Part shown: in pieces, positions 32,931 to 41,686 of the stretch
How positions within the stretch are numbered: the stretch's first letter is position 1
Layout of the letters: the number at the start of each line of letters is the position of its first letter
DNA from: CAG-791 sp000431495
GTDB lineage: Bacteria > Bacillota > Clostridia > Lachnospirales > Lachnospiraceae
Strand: one strand, 5' to 3'
DNA length: 64,000 nt
NCBI GenBank assembly: GCA_052117605.1
Contig: JBQKIT010000014.1
Notes under the pieces: generated by a model
What the model saw: only the letters and a program-made list of their open reading frames with translations
Told to the model about the DNA's origin: nothing
Databases searched by the model: none
Position numbers and translations under genes: made by a program

Positions 32931-34859
32931 ATGAAGCTGCCGGCGCGAAAGACGATATGGAATAACCGGACAATCCCCCAAAGATTGCGTTCGATTCTGC
33001 AGAGCCTTCTGATTGCTGCAGGGCTTTTGATTTCCTATGCGGCCTATTATGTTTATATGGATGGACAGATCTACCGGGAAAGCATGAGCAATCTGTCTGC
33101 AACCTATGGACAGATCAACTGCACCTTTAACCTGTTTGTTCAGTACAACTGGAATCTTCTTTCGGACTGGAAACTTTTCCTGGAGGAGAATCCGGAGCAG
33201 AGCAAGGAGGGCATGCAGAAATGGTTCAGCATTGACAAGGAGCAGGAAATCTGGATGTACACGGATCTTGTTCTGTTTAATGAGAACGATGATTTTCTGA
33301 CACTGCTCGGGCGCATGGGACATGCGGATAACTGCGACGAGCTCTTCGGGAAGCTGTATCAGAGCAGAAAAGCTCTGGCGGGAAGCTACGTTTCCAGTTC
33401 AGGAGTCCGCAGAATCATGTTTGCCATTCCGTGTGACCCGGTTTCTGTGGATGGAGTTACGTATACGGCGATTGGGGTGACGTACGACAATACCATGCTG
33501 GAGGAGATGCTGACCTCCAAGGCGTATGGAGGCGGCAGCGATTGCTTTGTGATCAATGCAGATGGCGAAATCATCCTGTCACTGACGCCCAAAACGGAAA
33601 TCAAGGATGCCGTCAGCAATCTTTCGGATTACCTGGAAGAGGAGCACGTTTTTTCGGACGAACGGAAGCTTGAGCGGTTTCGGGACAATCTGGAGCTCTC
33701 CGGGAGCGGTGGCTTTGCCGTTCATTATAATGACAAAGAGTATTATATTTATCAGATGCCGGTGGGAATGCAGGACTGGTCTCTGGTCGCAGTGGTACAG
33801 ACAGAAAAGGTGGATGGAGCGGTGCGGAACGTTCAGCGCATGACTACGGTGATTCTGTCGTTCCTGTGCATCGGACTCCTGATCTGTCTCCTCTGGATTT
33901 TGGGCAGCAGAAGCCGGGCACAGCTGCAGAATGCACACCTGAGGCTCCGGAATATGGAGAACAGCAAGCATCTGACGGAGCAGCTGCTTTCCGGAATTAC
34001 GAAGATGGTAGACCGGTTTGCCATCTGTGATCTGGAAAAAGGAACCTACGAGTACCGGGAAATGAAGGGAAATCCGCTGTATCCGGAAACCGGGGACTAT
34101 AAAGAGCTGGTTGAGAGCGTTTCCGGACGATATACAGCCATGACGGGCGATGATCTGGCGAAGATCACGAATATGCTGTCCCCGGAGCACCTTGCGGAGC
34201 TGCTTACCGACAGGGAGGACTCGTTTACCTTCGAATACAGTGCAAGAGACCGGTCGATGTTCATGCTCATGAACGTTATTCCGCTTGCATTTAAGGACGG
34301 CACTCTTCATACGGTCCTTCTGGCGTCGCAGGATATCGGTGTTCGCCATGAGCTGGAAAACCTTGCCAATACCGATGCGCTGACGGGGCTGTTCAATAAA
34401 CGGTATTTTGAATCTCTGCTGAACGTCAAGGACCAGAAGAAAGCGCCTTACACGTTGTTTTATATGGATCTGAATCTGTTTAAGCCGATCAATGATCAGT
34501 ACGGGCATGTGATGGGAGACAAGGTGCTGGTTGAGGTGGCGAGACGGCTTCTTCGGTGTATCCGAAGCTCCGACCATGCATTCCGTCTCGGCGGGGATGA
34601 GTTTGCGGTGATCGTGGGAAGCTCGCTGACTGATGAGCTCTGCCGGGAGAGAATGCAGAGAATGCGGACAGAGATTACAAAGCCCATGCAGATTGACGGG
34701 CATATTCTTCAGGTGGGGGTCTCCTGCGGGGCTGCCGTCTGTCCGGCGGATGAAGATAATTCTAAGCAGATCTGCGAGCTTGCGGACAGGAGAATGTACG
34801 AAGAAAAAGAAAAGGCGCATGAACGGATGAAGGCGCGCTACACGGAAGAGCATCGCTGA
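32931..34859 (+). CDS. membrane-bound diguanylate cyclase (GGDEF) with extracellular sensor
   Basis: The 642-residue protein has a transmembrane segment at about 22-43, a large extracytoplasmic sensor of Cache-like size (about 45-300), a second span at 305-326, a PAS-like region (about 350-475) and a C-terminal GGDEF domain. The active site GGDEF at 554-558 is intact and preceded by the RSSD inhibitory site at 545-548, so it should make cyclic di-GMP and be product-inhibited. No EAL or HD-GYP partner is in the window. GAGGAACCAG precedes the ATG. It ends at a bidirectional terminator shared with the ABC-F gene. The signal is unknown. Confidence 0.92.
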   Translation: MKLPARKTIWNNRTIPQRLRSILQSLLIAAGLLISYAAYYVYMDGQIYRESMSNLSATYGQINCTFNLFVQYNWNLLSDWKLFLEENPEQSKEGMQKWFSIDKEQEIWMYTDLVLFNENDDFLTLLGRMGHADNCDELFGKLYQSRKALAGSYVSSSGVRRIMFAIPCDPVSVDGVTYTAIGVTYDNTMLEEMLTSKAYGGGSDCFVINADGEIILSLTPKTEIKDAVSNLSDYLEEEHVFSDERKLERFRDNLELSGSGGFAVHYNDKEYYIYQMPVGMQDWSLVAVVQTEKVDGAVRNVQRMTTVILSFLCIGLLICLLWILGSRSRAQLQNAHLRLRNMENSKHLTEQLLSGITKMVDRFAICDLEKGTYEYREMKGNPLYPETGDYKELVESVSGRYTAMTGDDLAKITNMLSPEHLAELLTDREDSFTFEYSARDRSMFMLMNVIPLAFKDGTLHTVLLASQDIGVRHELENLANTDALTGLFNKRYFESLLNVKDQKKAPYTLFYMDLNLFKPINDQYGHVMGDKVLVEVARRLLRCIRSSDHAFRLGGDEFAVIVGSSLTDELCRERMQRMRTEITKPMQIDGHILQVGVSCGAAVCPADEDNSKQICELADRRMYEEKEKAHERMKARYTEEHR

Positions 34860-34870
34860 GAATACAGACA

Positions 34871-34918
34871 AAAAAGCTGCGGCTTTGGGGCATAAACTCC
34901 AAAGCCGCAGCTCTTTTA
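34871..34918. terminator. bidirectional terminator between diguanylate cyclase and ABC-F gene
   Basis: AGCTGCGGCTTTGG (34875-34888) and its perfect complement (34899-34912) form a 14-pair stem with an A-rich left flank and a CTTTTATT right flank. It can stop both convergent genes. Confidence 0.9.
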
Positions 34919-36565
34919 TTCTGCGTCCTCTTCAACGTCTGCGCTGGTGTCAGCAACGTAAACGGTGCGTTTTCTTGCATCTGCATCCTGCTCGAGGTAG
35001 GTGTCGTAATCCGTTTCCTTGTCGATGATGCCGCCGCCGGGAAGAATCTCGATGATCCGGTTTGCGGTGGTCTGAACAACCTGGTGGTCACGGCAGGCAA
35101 TCAGCTCAACGCCGTGGAACTTGATCATACCGTCGTTGAGTGCGGAGATGGATTCCATGTCCAGGTGGTTCGTCGGCTCGTCAAAGATCAGGCAGTTGGC
35201 GCCGCTGATCATCATCGAGGAGAGCTGGCAGCGGACCTTTTCGCCTCCGGAGAGAACCTTGACCTTCTTGATTCCGTCTTCTCCGCGGAACAGCATTCTG
35301 CCGAGGAAGCCGCGGACATAGGTGACATCCTTGATCTGGGAATAGGCGGTCAGCCACTGCGTGATGTCTTCTTCCGTGTCAAAAAGGTCGGTGTTGTCCT
35401 TTTTAAAGTAGGACTGGGAGGTTGTGACGCCCCACTTGTAAGAGCCGCTGTCCGGCTCCATGTTGCCCATCAGAATTTCGAAGAGCGCCGTCTTGGCCTG
35501 CTCCTGGGAACCGACGAAAGCAATCTTGTCGTCATGCTTTACCACAAAGGAGACATCGTCCAGAAGCTTTACGCCGCCAACGGTTTTGGTAAGGTGCTCC
35601 ACGGTAAGCACTTCATTTCCGATCTCGCGGTCGGGACGGAAATCAATGAAGGGGTACTTCCGGGAGGAGGGCTTGATTTCGTCAAGCTCAATCTTCTCCA
35701 GAGCACGCTTTCTGGACGTTGCCTGTTTGGACTTGGAAGCGTTTGCGGAGAAGCGGGAGATGAACTCCTTCAGCTCCTTGATCTTCTCCTCCTTCTTCTT
35801 GTTGGCCTCCTTCATCTGACGGATCATCAGCTGAGAGGACTCGTACCAGAAGTCGTAGTTTCCGGCATAAAGAGTGATCTTGCCGTAATCAATGTCTGCG
35901 ATGTCCGTACACACCTTATTGAGGAAATAACGGTCATGGGAAACCACGATGACGATGTTGGGGAAATTGATCAGGAATTCCTCCAGCCATGCAATGGCAT
36001 CGAGGTCCAGGTGGTTTGTCGGCTCGTCGAGGAGCAGAATGTCCGGGCTTCCGAAGAGCGCTCTTGCAAGAAGAACCTTCACCTTCTGGGCACCGTTCAG
36101 ATCACCCATCTTCTGATAGTGATACTCATCCTCAATGCCAAGGCCGTTCAGAAGAGACTCGGCATCGGACTCGGATTCGTAGCCGCCCATCTCGGCGTAT
36201 TCACTTTCGAGCTCTGCGGCGCGGATGCCGTCCTCGTCGGAGAAATCCGGCTTGGCATAAAGCTCGTCCTTCTCTCTGCCGATTTCATAGAGCTTCTGAT
36301 TGCCTTGAATGACCGTGTCCAGAACGACCTGGTCGTTGTACTTCTCGTGATCCTGCTCCAGGAAGGAAAGACGCTGACCGGGGGTAATCGTAATTTCGCC
36401 GGAGGTCGTATCCAGCTGACCGGAGAGAATCTTCAGAAAAGTGGATTTTCCGGCGCCGTTTGCGCCGATGATACCGTAGCAGCCTCCCTCTGTGAATTTG
36501 ATATTGACATCTTCAAACAGGGCTTTCTTGCCGACCCGGTAGGTAACGTTGTTGGCTGAGATCAT
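34916..36565 (-). CDS. ABC-F family ATPase with one degenerate ATP site
   Basis: This 549-residue soluble protein has two ABC ATPase domains joined by a charged linker (about 245-300), the layout of ribosome-associated ABC-F proteins (YbiT/YkpA-like). Domain 1 has Walker A GANGAGKS (34-41), DEPTNHLD and SHDRYFL. Domain 2 keeps DEPTNHLD and LSGGE, but its Walker A reads GSQEQAKT (352-359) and its H-loop His is replaced by Arg492. Signature 1 is LNGAQ. One composite site is thus intact and one degraded. The start at 36565 follows AAAGGAG; an upstream extension is unlikely. Likely a translation factor rather than a transporter. Confidence 0.88.
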   Translation of the reverse strand: MISANNVTYRVGKKALFEDVNIKFTEGGCYGIIGANGAGKSTFLKILSGQLDTTSGEITITPGQRLSFLEQDHEKYNDQVVLDTVIQGNQKLYEIGREKDELYAKPDFSDEDGIRAAELESEYAEMGGYESESDAESLLNGLGIEDEYHYQKMGDLNGAQKVKVLLARALFGSPDILLLDEPTNHLDLDAIAWLEEFLINFPNIVIVVSHDRYFLNKVCTDIADIDYGKITLYAGNYDFWYESSQLMIRQMKEANKKKEEKIKELKEFISRFSANASKSKQATSRKRALEKIELDEIKPSSRKYPFIDFRPDREIGNEVLTVEHLTKTVGGVKLLDDVSFVVKHDDKIAFVGSQEQAKTALFEILMGNMEPDSGSYKWGVTTSQSYFKKDNTDLFDTEEDITQWLTAYSQIKDVTYVRGFLGRMLFRGEDGIKKVKVLSGGEKVRCQLSSMMISGANCLIFDEPTNHLDMESISALNDGMIKFHGVELIACRDHQVVQTTANRIIEILPGGGIIDKETDYDTYLEQDADARKRTVYVADTSADVEEDAE

Positions 36566-36622
36566 GTGATGTTTTATCTCCTTTGTCTTGCAGTGAAAAT
36601 TATCTGATAAATCCAAGCTCCT

Positions 36623-36651
36623 ATCTTATCGAAGAAACCGGTTTTAAGCAA
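36623..36651 (-). promoter_or_regulatory. promoter of the ABC-F gene
   Basis: On the minus strand, TTGCTT (36651-36646), a 17-base spacer and TAAGAT (36628-36623) place the start of transcription near 36616, 50 bases before the ATG. Confidence 0.55.
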
Positions 36652-36789
36652 GGCTCTTATCGGCGTCCGGAAAAATGTCCTGCCCTGACTCCGGCGAAAT
36701 GACGGAAAAAGCGGACAAAACAGCACAATTTGCCAATATTTCCGCACAAAACAAGGCTTCAAGGACTGTACGGGAGGGGGAGATTAAGG

Positions 36790-36795
36790 TATAAT
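36790..36795 (+). promoter_or_regulatory. -10 element of ppdK
   Basis: TATAAT matches the consensus fully, 50 bases upstream of the ppdK ATG. The matching -35 is weak. The leader holds a small GTGCA/TGCAC hairpin at 36813-36826. Confidence 0.5.
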
Positions 36796-36844
36796 TTATG
36801 AATAATGAACCTGTGCACAGATGCACAGCAGATTAGGAGGAAAG

Positions 36845-39472
36845 ATGAGTAAAAGGGTTTACAAGTTCGAAGAAGGCAACGCGAAAATGCGTGATCTCCT
36901 TGGGGGCAAGGGTGCAAACCTTGCGGAGATGACCAATCTTGGACTGCCGGTACCGCAGGGCTTTACGATTTCAACGGAAGCCTGCACGGATTACTACAAT
37001 GACGGCAAGCAGATTAATGAGAACACGCAGCAGCAGATTTTCGACGCTTTGTCTTGGCTGGAAGAAATCCGCGGCAAGAAGTTCGGTGATGAGAACGATC
37101 CGCTTCTGGTTTCGGTACGTTCCGGCGCTCCGGTTTCCATGCCCGGAATGATGGACACAATCCTGAACCTCGGATTGAACGATGTTTCCGTTGTCGGCTT
37201 TGCAAAGAAGACCGGAAATCCGAGATTTGCTTATGACTCTTACCGGAGATTTATCCAGATGTTCTCCGATGTCGTTATGGGACAGCCGAAGACTCTTTTC
37301 GACGCCATCCTGGAAGGAGAGAAGAGCAGGCACGGCTATAAATTCGATACTGAGCTGACGGCAGAGGATCTTCAGAATGTCATCGCTCAGTACAAGAAGC
37401 TCTATAAGGAGCAGCAGGGGGATGAGTTCCCGCAGGATCCCCGCGTGCAGCTGATGGAAGCAATCAAGGCTGTGTTCCGCTCCTGGGACAACCCGAGAGC
37501 GAATACCTACCGCCGCATGTATGACATCCCCTATGAGCTGGGAACCGCTGTCAATGTTCAGTCGATGGTATTCGGCAACATGGGCGATACCTCCGGCACC
37601 GGTGTTGCTTTCACGAGAAACCCCGCAACCGGCGCAAAGGGCATCTTCGGTGAGTATCTGATCAATGCACAGGGCGAGGACGTTGTTGCAGGTATCCGCA
37701 CGCCGCAGCCGATTTCGAAGCTGGGAGAGGATCTTCCTGAGTGCTATGAGGAGTTCCTTGCGATTGCGCACAAGCTGGAGAATCACTACAAGGATATGCA
37801 GGATATGGAGTTCACGATCGAGGACGGCAAGCTCTTCTTCCTGCAGACAAGAAACGGAAAGAGAACCGCACAGGCTGCCATCCAGGTTGCCTGCGATCTT
37901 GTAGACGAGGGGATGATCGATGAGAAGACCGCGGTAACCCGCATCGAGCCGCAGTCCCTGGATCAGTTGCTTCATCCCGGTTTTGACACAGAGAAGCTTA
38001 AGAATGCACGTGAAATCGGCCAGGCTCTTCCGGCATCTCCGGGAGCAGCGGCAGGACGTGTGTATTTCAATGCTGAGGATGCGGTCACCGCACACGCTGC
38101 AGGAAACCGCGTGATCCTTGTTCGTCAGGAGACCTCTCCGGAGGACATCGACGGCATGCATGCCGCAGAGGGCGTTCTGACCATGCGCGGAGGAATGACC
38201 TCTCACGCAGCGGTTGTTGCCCGCGGAATGGGAACCTGCTGCATCTCCGGCTGCGGTGATATGAGAGTCAACGAGGAGAAGAAGTTCTTCGAGCTTGGCG
38301 GACATACCATACGCGAGGGAGATTATGTCTCTCTGGATGGCTCCACCGGTAAGATTTATCTTGGTGACATCCCGACCGTGGAGGCTTCCATTTCCGGAAA
38401 TTTCCAGCGCATCATGGACTGGGCGGACAAGTACCGCGTTCTTCAGGTTCGCACCAATGCGGATACGCCTGCGGACGCAGCAAATGCAGTCCATCTCGGT
38501 GCAGAGGGCATCGGCCTTTGCCGCACGGAGCACATGTTCTTCAATCCGGATCGTATTCCGAAGATCCGCAAGATGATTCTTTCCGATACCACAGAGGAGA
38601 GAGAGGCTGCACTGAACGAGCTGATTCCGTTCCAGAAGGCCGACTTCAAGGGAATCTACAAGGCAATGGAGGGAAGGCCGGTTACCATCCGCTTCCTGGA
38701 TCCGCCGCTTCATGAGTTCGTTCCGAATACACCGGAAGAGATTAAGGCAATGGCGGACGAGATGGGAATTTCCGCAGATGAGGTGCAGAGAAGATGCGAC
38801 GACCTGAAGGAATTCAACCCGATGATGGGTCACCGCGGCTGCCGCCTGTCGGTCACCTTCCCGGAGATCGCCAGAATGCAGACCAGAGCCGTCATCGAGG
38901 CTGCCATCGAAGTGAAGGAAGAGAACGGCTACGATATCGTTCCGGAAATCATGGTTCCTCTTGTCGGCGATGTGAAGGAGCTTGCCTTTGTCAAGAAGGA
39001 GATCGTAGATACCGCTGAGAAGGTGAAGGCGGAGAAGAATTCCGATATCCGGTACCACATCGGAACCATGATCGAGATTCCTCGTGCAGCCCTTATGGCA
39101 GATCAGATCGCACAGGAGGCAGAGTTCTTCAGCTTCGGAACCAATGACCTGACGCAGATGACCTTCGGCTTCTCCCGCGATGACGCAGGCAAATTCCTGC
39201 AGGATTACTATAAGTCCAAGATTTACGAGCAGGATCCCTTCGCACATCTTGACCAGAACGGCGTAGGTCAGCTGATTCAGATTGCGGTAGAGAAGGGGAC
39301 GAAGGTTCGCCCGGACATCCATCTTGGAATCTGCGGCGAGCACGGAGGAGATCCGGCTTCCATCGATTTCTGCCACCGTGTGGGCCTGACCTATGTCAGC
39401 TGCTCACCGTTCCGCGTACCGATCGCGAGACTGGCCGCAGCACAGGCTGCCATTAAGAATCCGAGAGCATAA
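36845..39472 (+). CDS. ppdK: pyruvate, phosphate dikinase
   Basis: PPDK interconverts pyruvate, ATP and phosphate with phosphoenolpyruvate, AMP and pyrophosphate, allowing pyrophosphate-dependent glycolysis or gluconeogenesis in anaerobes. The 875-residue protein has the ATP-grasp N-terminal domain (GGKGANLAEM), the swivelling domain with phosphoryl carrier His454 in GGMTSHAAVVARG, and the PEP-binding barrel with catalytic Cys830 in GICGEHGGDP. These match the Clostridium symbiosum enzyme almost residue for residue. TAGGAGG precedes the ATG at 36845. It is monocistronic, bounded by its own promoter and a strong terminator. Confidence 0.98.
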   Translation: MSKRVYKFEEGNAKMRDLLGGKGANLAEMTNLGLPVPQGFTISTEACTDYYNDGKQINENTQQQIFDALSWLEEIRGKKFGDENDPLLVSVRSGAPVSMPGMMDTILNLGLNDVSVVGFAKKTGNPRFAYDSYRRFIQMFSDVVMGQPKTLFDAILEGEKSRHGYKFDTELTAEDLQNVIAQYKKLYKEQQGDEFPQDPRVQLMEAIKAVFRSWDNPRANTYRRMYDIPYELGTAVNVQSMVFGNMGDTSGTGVAFTRNPATGAKGIFGEYLINAQGEDVVAGIRTPQPISKLGEDLPECYEEFLAIAHKLENHYKDMQDMEFTIEDGKLFFLQTRNGKRTAQAAIQVACDLVDEGMIDEKTAVTRIEPQSLDQLLHPGFDTEKLKNAREIGQALPASPGAAAGRVYFNAEDAVTAHAAGNRVILVRQETSPEDIDGMHAAEGVLTMRGGMTSHAAVVARGMGTCCISGCGDMRVNEEKKFFELGGHTIREGDYVSLDGSTGKIYLGDIPTVEASISGNFQRIMDWADKYRVLQVRTNADTPADAANAVHLGAEGIGLCRTEHMFFNPDRIPKIRKMILSDTTEEREAALNELIPFQKADFKGIYKAMEGRPVTIRFLDPPLHEFVPNTPEEIKAMADEMGISADEVQRRCDDLKEFNPMMGHRGCRLSVTFPEIARMQTRAVIEAAIEVKEENGYDIVPEIMVPLVGDVKELAFVKKEIVDTAEKVKAEKNSDIRYHIGTMIEIPRAALMADQIAQEAEFFSFGTNDLTQMTFGFSRDDAGKFLQDYYKSKIYEQDPFAHLDQNGVGQLIQIAVEKGTKVRPDIHLGICGEHGGDPASIDFCHRVGLTYVSCSPFRVPIARLAAAQAAIKNPRA

Positions 39473-39498
39473 ATCGAATTCTGTGATTCATCAAGGGG

Positions 39499-39535
39499 TC
39501 ATGGGAGGCCGAAAATGGCCTCCCATGATTTTTTT
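39499..39535 (+). terminator. intrinsic terminator of ppdK
   Basis: TCATGGGAGGCC and GGCCTCCCATGA pair perfectly around GAAAAT and are followed by seven T residues. Confidence 0.95.
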
Positions 39536-39582
39536 AAAGAGCGGATTCCGGAAACGTGATCCGCAGAGGGGAAGGAACAGAA

Positions 39583-40353
39583 ATGAATCAGGAAACAGAA
39601 AAAGAGTTTTATATCGACTGTGACGGAATCCGGCTTCACTCGAAGCTGGACTACCCGGAAAGCTTTGACGGGAAATGCCCGCTGATGCTGTTGTTCCACG
39701 GCTTTACCGGACATATGGAGGAGCGGCATATTCTGGCGATTGCGGACACGGCACTGGAGGAGGGGATAGCGGTTCTTCGCGTGGATTCCTACGGACACGG
39801 AAAGAGTGAGGGTGAATTTCGGAATCATACCCTTTACAAGTGGGTGACCGGAGCTCTTGCTGTCGTGGATTATGCGAAGCAGCTGGACTTCGTGACAGAT
39901 CTGTATCTGTGCGGACATTCGCAGGGAGGTCTCCTTGTTTCCCTGATCGCTGGAATGTGCCCGGACGTGTTCAAGGCGTTGATTCCCATGTCACCCGCGC
40001 TGATGATTCCGGAAAATGCAAGAAACGGTTCGCTTCTTGGCCAGTCCTTTGATCCGGTTCACATTCCGGATACACTTGTCAGCTGGGATGGGAGAGAGCT
40101 TGACGGCAACTATGTTCGTGTTGCGCAGACGATTCACGTGGAGGATGAGATTGACCGCTACCAGGGACCCGTGTGCCTGATCCACGGGGACGCCGACGAG
40201 GCAGTTCCGCTGGAATGCTCGGTGCAGGCGGCAAAACGCTATGCCAATGCGGTTCTGGAGGTGATTCCGGGGGATACACACTGCTACGATTATCACCTGG
40301 AGCTTGCCTGTGAGAAGCTGAAGGCGTTTCTTGAGAAGACGATGAAAGGATAA
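39583..40353 (+). CDS. alpha/beta hydrolase
   Basis: The 256-residue protein is a cytoplasmic alpha/beta hydrolase, probably an esterase or acylpeptidase-like enzyme. The oxyanion segment LLFHGFTGHMEE, the nucleophile elbow GHSQGG, the acid IHGDADEAVP and the histidine GDTHCYD are all present. The frame is open from 39556, but GGGGAAGGA upstream of the ATG at 39583 sets the start. An AEC transporter gene follows after 14 bases, so hydrolysis of an ester and transport of the released acid may be linked. The substrate is unknown. Confidence 0.88.
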   Translation: MNQETEKEFYIDCDGIRLHSKLDYPESFDGKCPLMLLFHGFTGHMEERHILAIADTALEEGIAVLRVDSYGHGKSEGEFRNHTLYKWVTGALAVVDYAKQLDFVTDLYLCGHSQGGLLVSLIAGMCPDVFKALIPMSPALMIPENARNGSLLGQSFDPVHIPDTLVSWDGRELDGNYVRVAQTIHVEDEIDRYQGPVCLIHGDADEAVPLECSVQAAKRYANAVLEVIPGDTHCYDYHLELACEKLKAFLEKTMKG

Positions 40354-40367
40354 CAACAACGACCGGT

Positions 40368-41306
40368 ATGTCGAATCTGATTTTTTCTCTGAATGCAACA
40401 CTTCCGATCTTTCTGGTTATGATGGCGGGCTGGGCGTTCCGGCAGATGGGGATCATCAGCGATTCCTTTGCTTCCCAGATGAATAAATTCGTGTTTCAGA
40501 TTGCCCTTCCGGTCAGTCTTTTTACTCAGCTGGATGACATTGATCTGGCCAGAGAGTGGGATACGGGGTTTGTCCTGTTTTGCTTTGCAGCTACGCTGTC
40601 GTCGATTCTGGCGGCAGCGCTTTTGTCGTATTTTTTCGCGGAAAAAGGCGACCGTGCAGAGTTTGTCCAAGGCTCCTACCGAAGCAGTGCATCCCTCCTT
40701 GGAATGGCTTATATCGAGATGATTTACGGGACTTCCTCTACGGGTGCTCTGATGATGCTCGGCTGTGTACCTCTGTACAATGTGGCGGCGGTTCTGATCC
40801 TGTCGGCTGGAAAGGGACAGAAGCTGACAGGAAACGAGCTTCGGAAAACCCTGGTCCGGATCATCACCAACCCGATTATTCTCGGAATCATGCTCGGCTT
40901 CCTCTTTTCTGCGATGAGGCTTTCCATGCCGGAATTTCTGGAAACCTCTCTTGGATATGTCGGGCGGCTTGCTTCGCCGATGGGACTCCTCTCCATGGGT
41001 GCCGCCATGGACTTCAGAAAGATGTTCGGCAAGGTAAAACCGGCCCTCTGCGGAACCTTTCTGAAGCTGGCAGGTTTTACGGCTGTTTTCCTTCCGCTTG
41101 CTGTTCATATGGGCTTTACGGGAGAGAAGCTCGTCGCAGCGCTCATTATGCTCGGTTCCCCTGCCACGGTGGCCGGTTATATTATGGCGAAGAACATGGG
41201 ACATGAAGGAACCCTGTCCGCGTCCATGGTGGTGACCACCACGCTGCTGTCATCGGTGACTCTGACATTGTGGCTGTGGCTTCTTCGAAGCGGTGGGCTG
41301 ATTTGA
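40368..41306 (+). CDS. AEC family transporter (auxin efflux carrier type)
   Basis: This 312-residue integral membrane protein has about ten hydrophobic spans and the AEC family layout: LPIFLVMMAGWAFR at the N-terminus, NKFVFQIALPVSLF, a central hydrophilic loop (KGQKLTGNELRK), ITNPIILGIMLG, and a C-terminal GSPATVAGYIMAKNMG. Bacterial relatives export or import small carboxylates such as malate. No strong SD is seen before the ATG; it may be coupled to the hydrolase gene 14 bases upstream. It is followed by the tRNA-Met promoter. Confidence 0.9.
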   Translation: MSNLIFSLNATLPIFLVMMAGWAFRQMGIISDSFASQMNKFVFQIALPVSLFTQLDDIDLAREWDTGFVLFCFAATLSSILAAALLSYFFAEKGDRAEFVQGSYRSSASLLGMAYIEMIYGTSSTGALMMLGCVPLYNVAAVLILSAGKGQKLTGNELRKTLVRIITNPIILGIMLGFLFSAMRLSMPEFLETSLGYVGRLASPMGLLSMGAAMDFRKMFGKVKPALCGTFLKLAGFTAVFLPLAVHMGFTGEKLVAALIMLGSPATVAGYIMAKNMGHEGTLSASMVVTTTLLSSVTLTLWLWLLRSGGLI

Positions 41307-41325
41307 AAAATATTTTAAAATGGTG

Positions 41326-41354
41326 TTGACACGGGCTTAAATGTTTCGTATACT
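41326..41354 (+). promoter_or_regulatory. promoter of tRNA-Met
   Basis: TTGACA (41326-41331, consensus), a 17-base spacer and TATACT (41349-41354). It is among the strongest promoters in the window, as expected for a stable RNA. Confidence 0.85.
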
Positions 41355-41397
41355 GAACAAGCTGCAGCAAGGAAATAAACGCAGTTGCGAAACATAT

Positions 41398-41471
41398 GGC
41401 GAGGTAGCTCAGCTGGCTAGAGCACGCGGTTCATACCCGCGGTGTCGAGGGTTCAAGTCCCCCCCTCGCTA
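41398..41471 (+). tRNA. tRNA-Met (anticodon CAT)
   Basis: The sequence folds as a 74-base tRNA. The acceptor stem has a G1-U72 pair and six Watson-Crick pairs. A D arm, an anticodon stem CGCGG/CCGCG with loop TTCATAC, and a T loop TTCAAGT follow, with discriminator A73. CCA is not encoded. The T stem has one A50-C64 mismatch. The anticodon CAU and the absence of a C1-A72 mismatch point to elongator methionine; an isoleucine tRNA modified with lysidine cannot be excluded from sequence alone. Confidence 0.92.
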
Positions 41472-41486
41472 CTTGTATGAAGAGAT

Positions 41487-41520
41487 CAGAAATGTTGGTT
41501 GTCCGGCATTTCTGTTTTTT
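41487..41520 (+). terminator. intrinsic terminator of tRNA-Met
   Basis: CAGAAATG and CATTTCTG pair perfectly around a twelve-base loop, followed by six T residues. Confidence 0.9.
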
Positions 41521-41686
41521 GTATTTGGAAAATATGGAAACACATGCCGGGAGGATTTTCTGAACCGTATGATGCAGAACATTCAGTATCTGTCCCAGAA
41601 CAGTGCACATATTTATCCCTTTGTGCAGGGGAACTTTGTGAAGGGAATTACACTCGGAGGAGTAAAGGGCTAAGGAGTACTGCGAA

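Noticed and set aside
36971..39376. An 801-codon minus-strand open frame inside ppdK
   Set aside because: Antisense to a certain gene with biased codon use; translated product has no domain-like sequence.
41569..41673. A 34-codon open frame between the tRNA-Met terminator and the GH51 gene
   Set aside because: Its GGGAGG lies too far upstream (14 bases) and I recognise nothing in it; an upstream leader peptide overlapping the GH51 ribosome site remains possible but unsupported.
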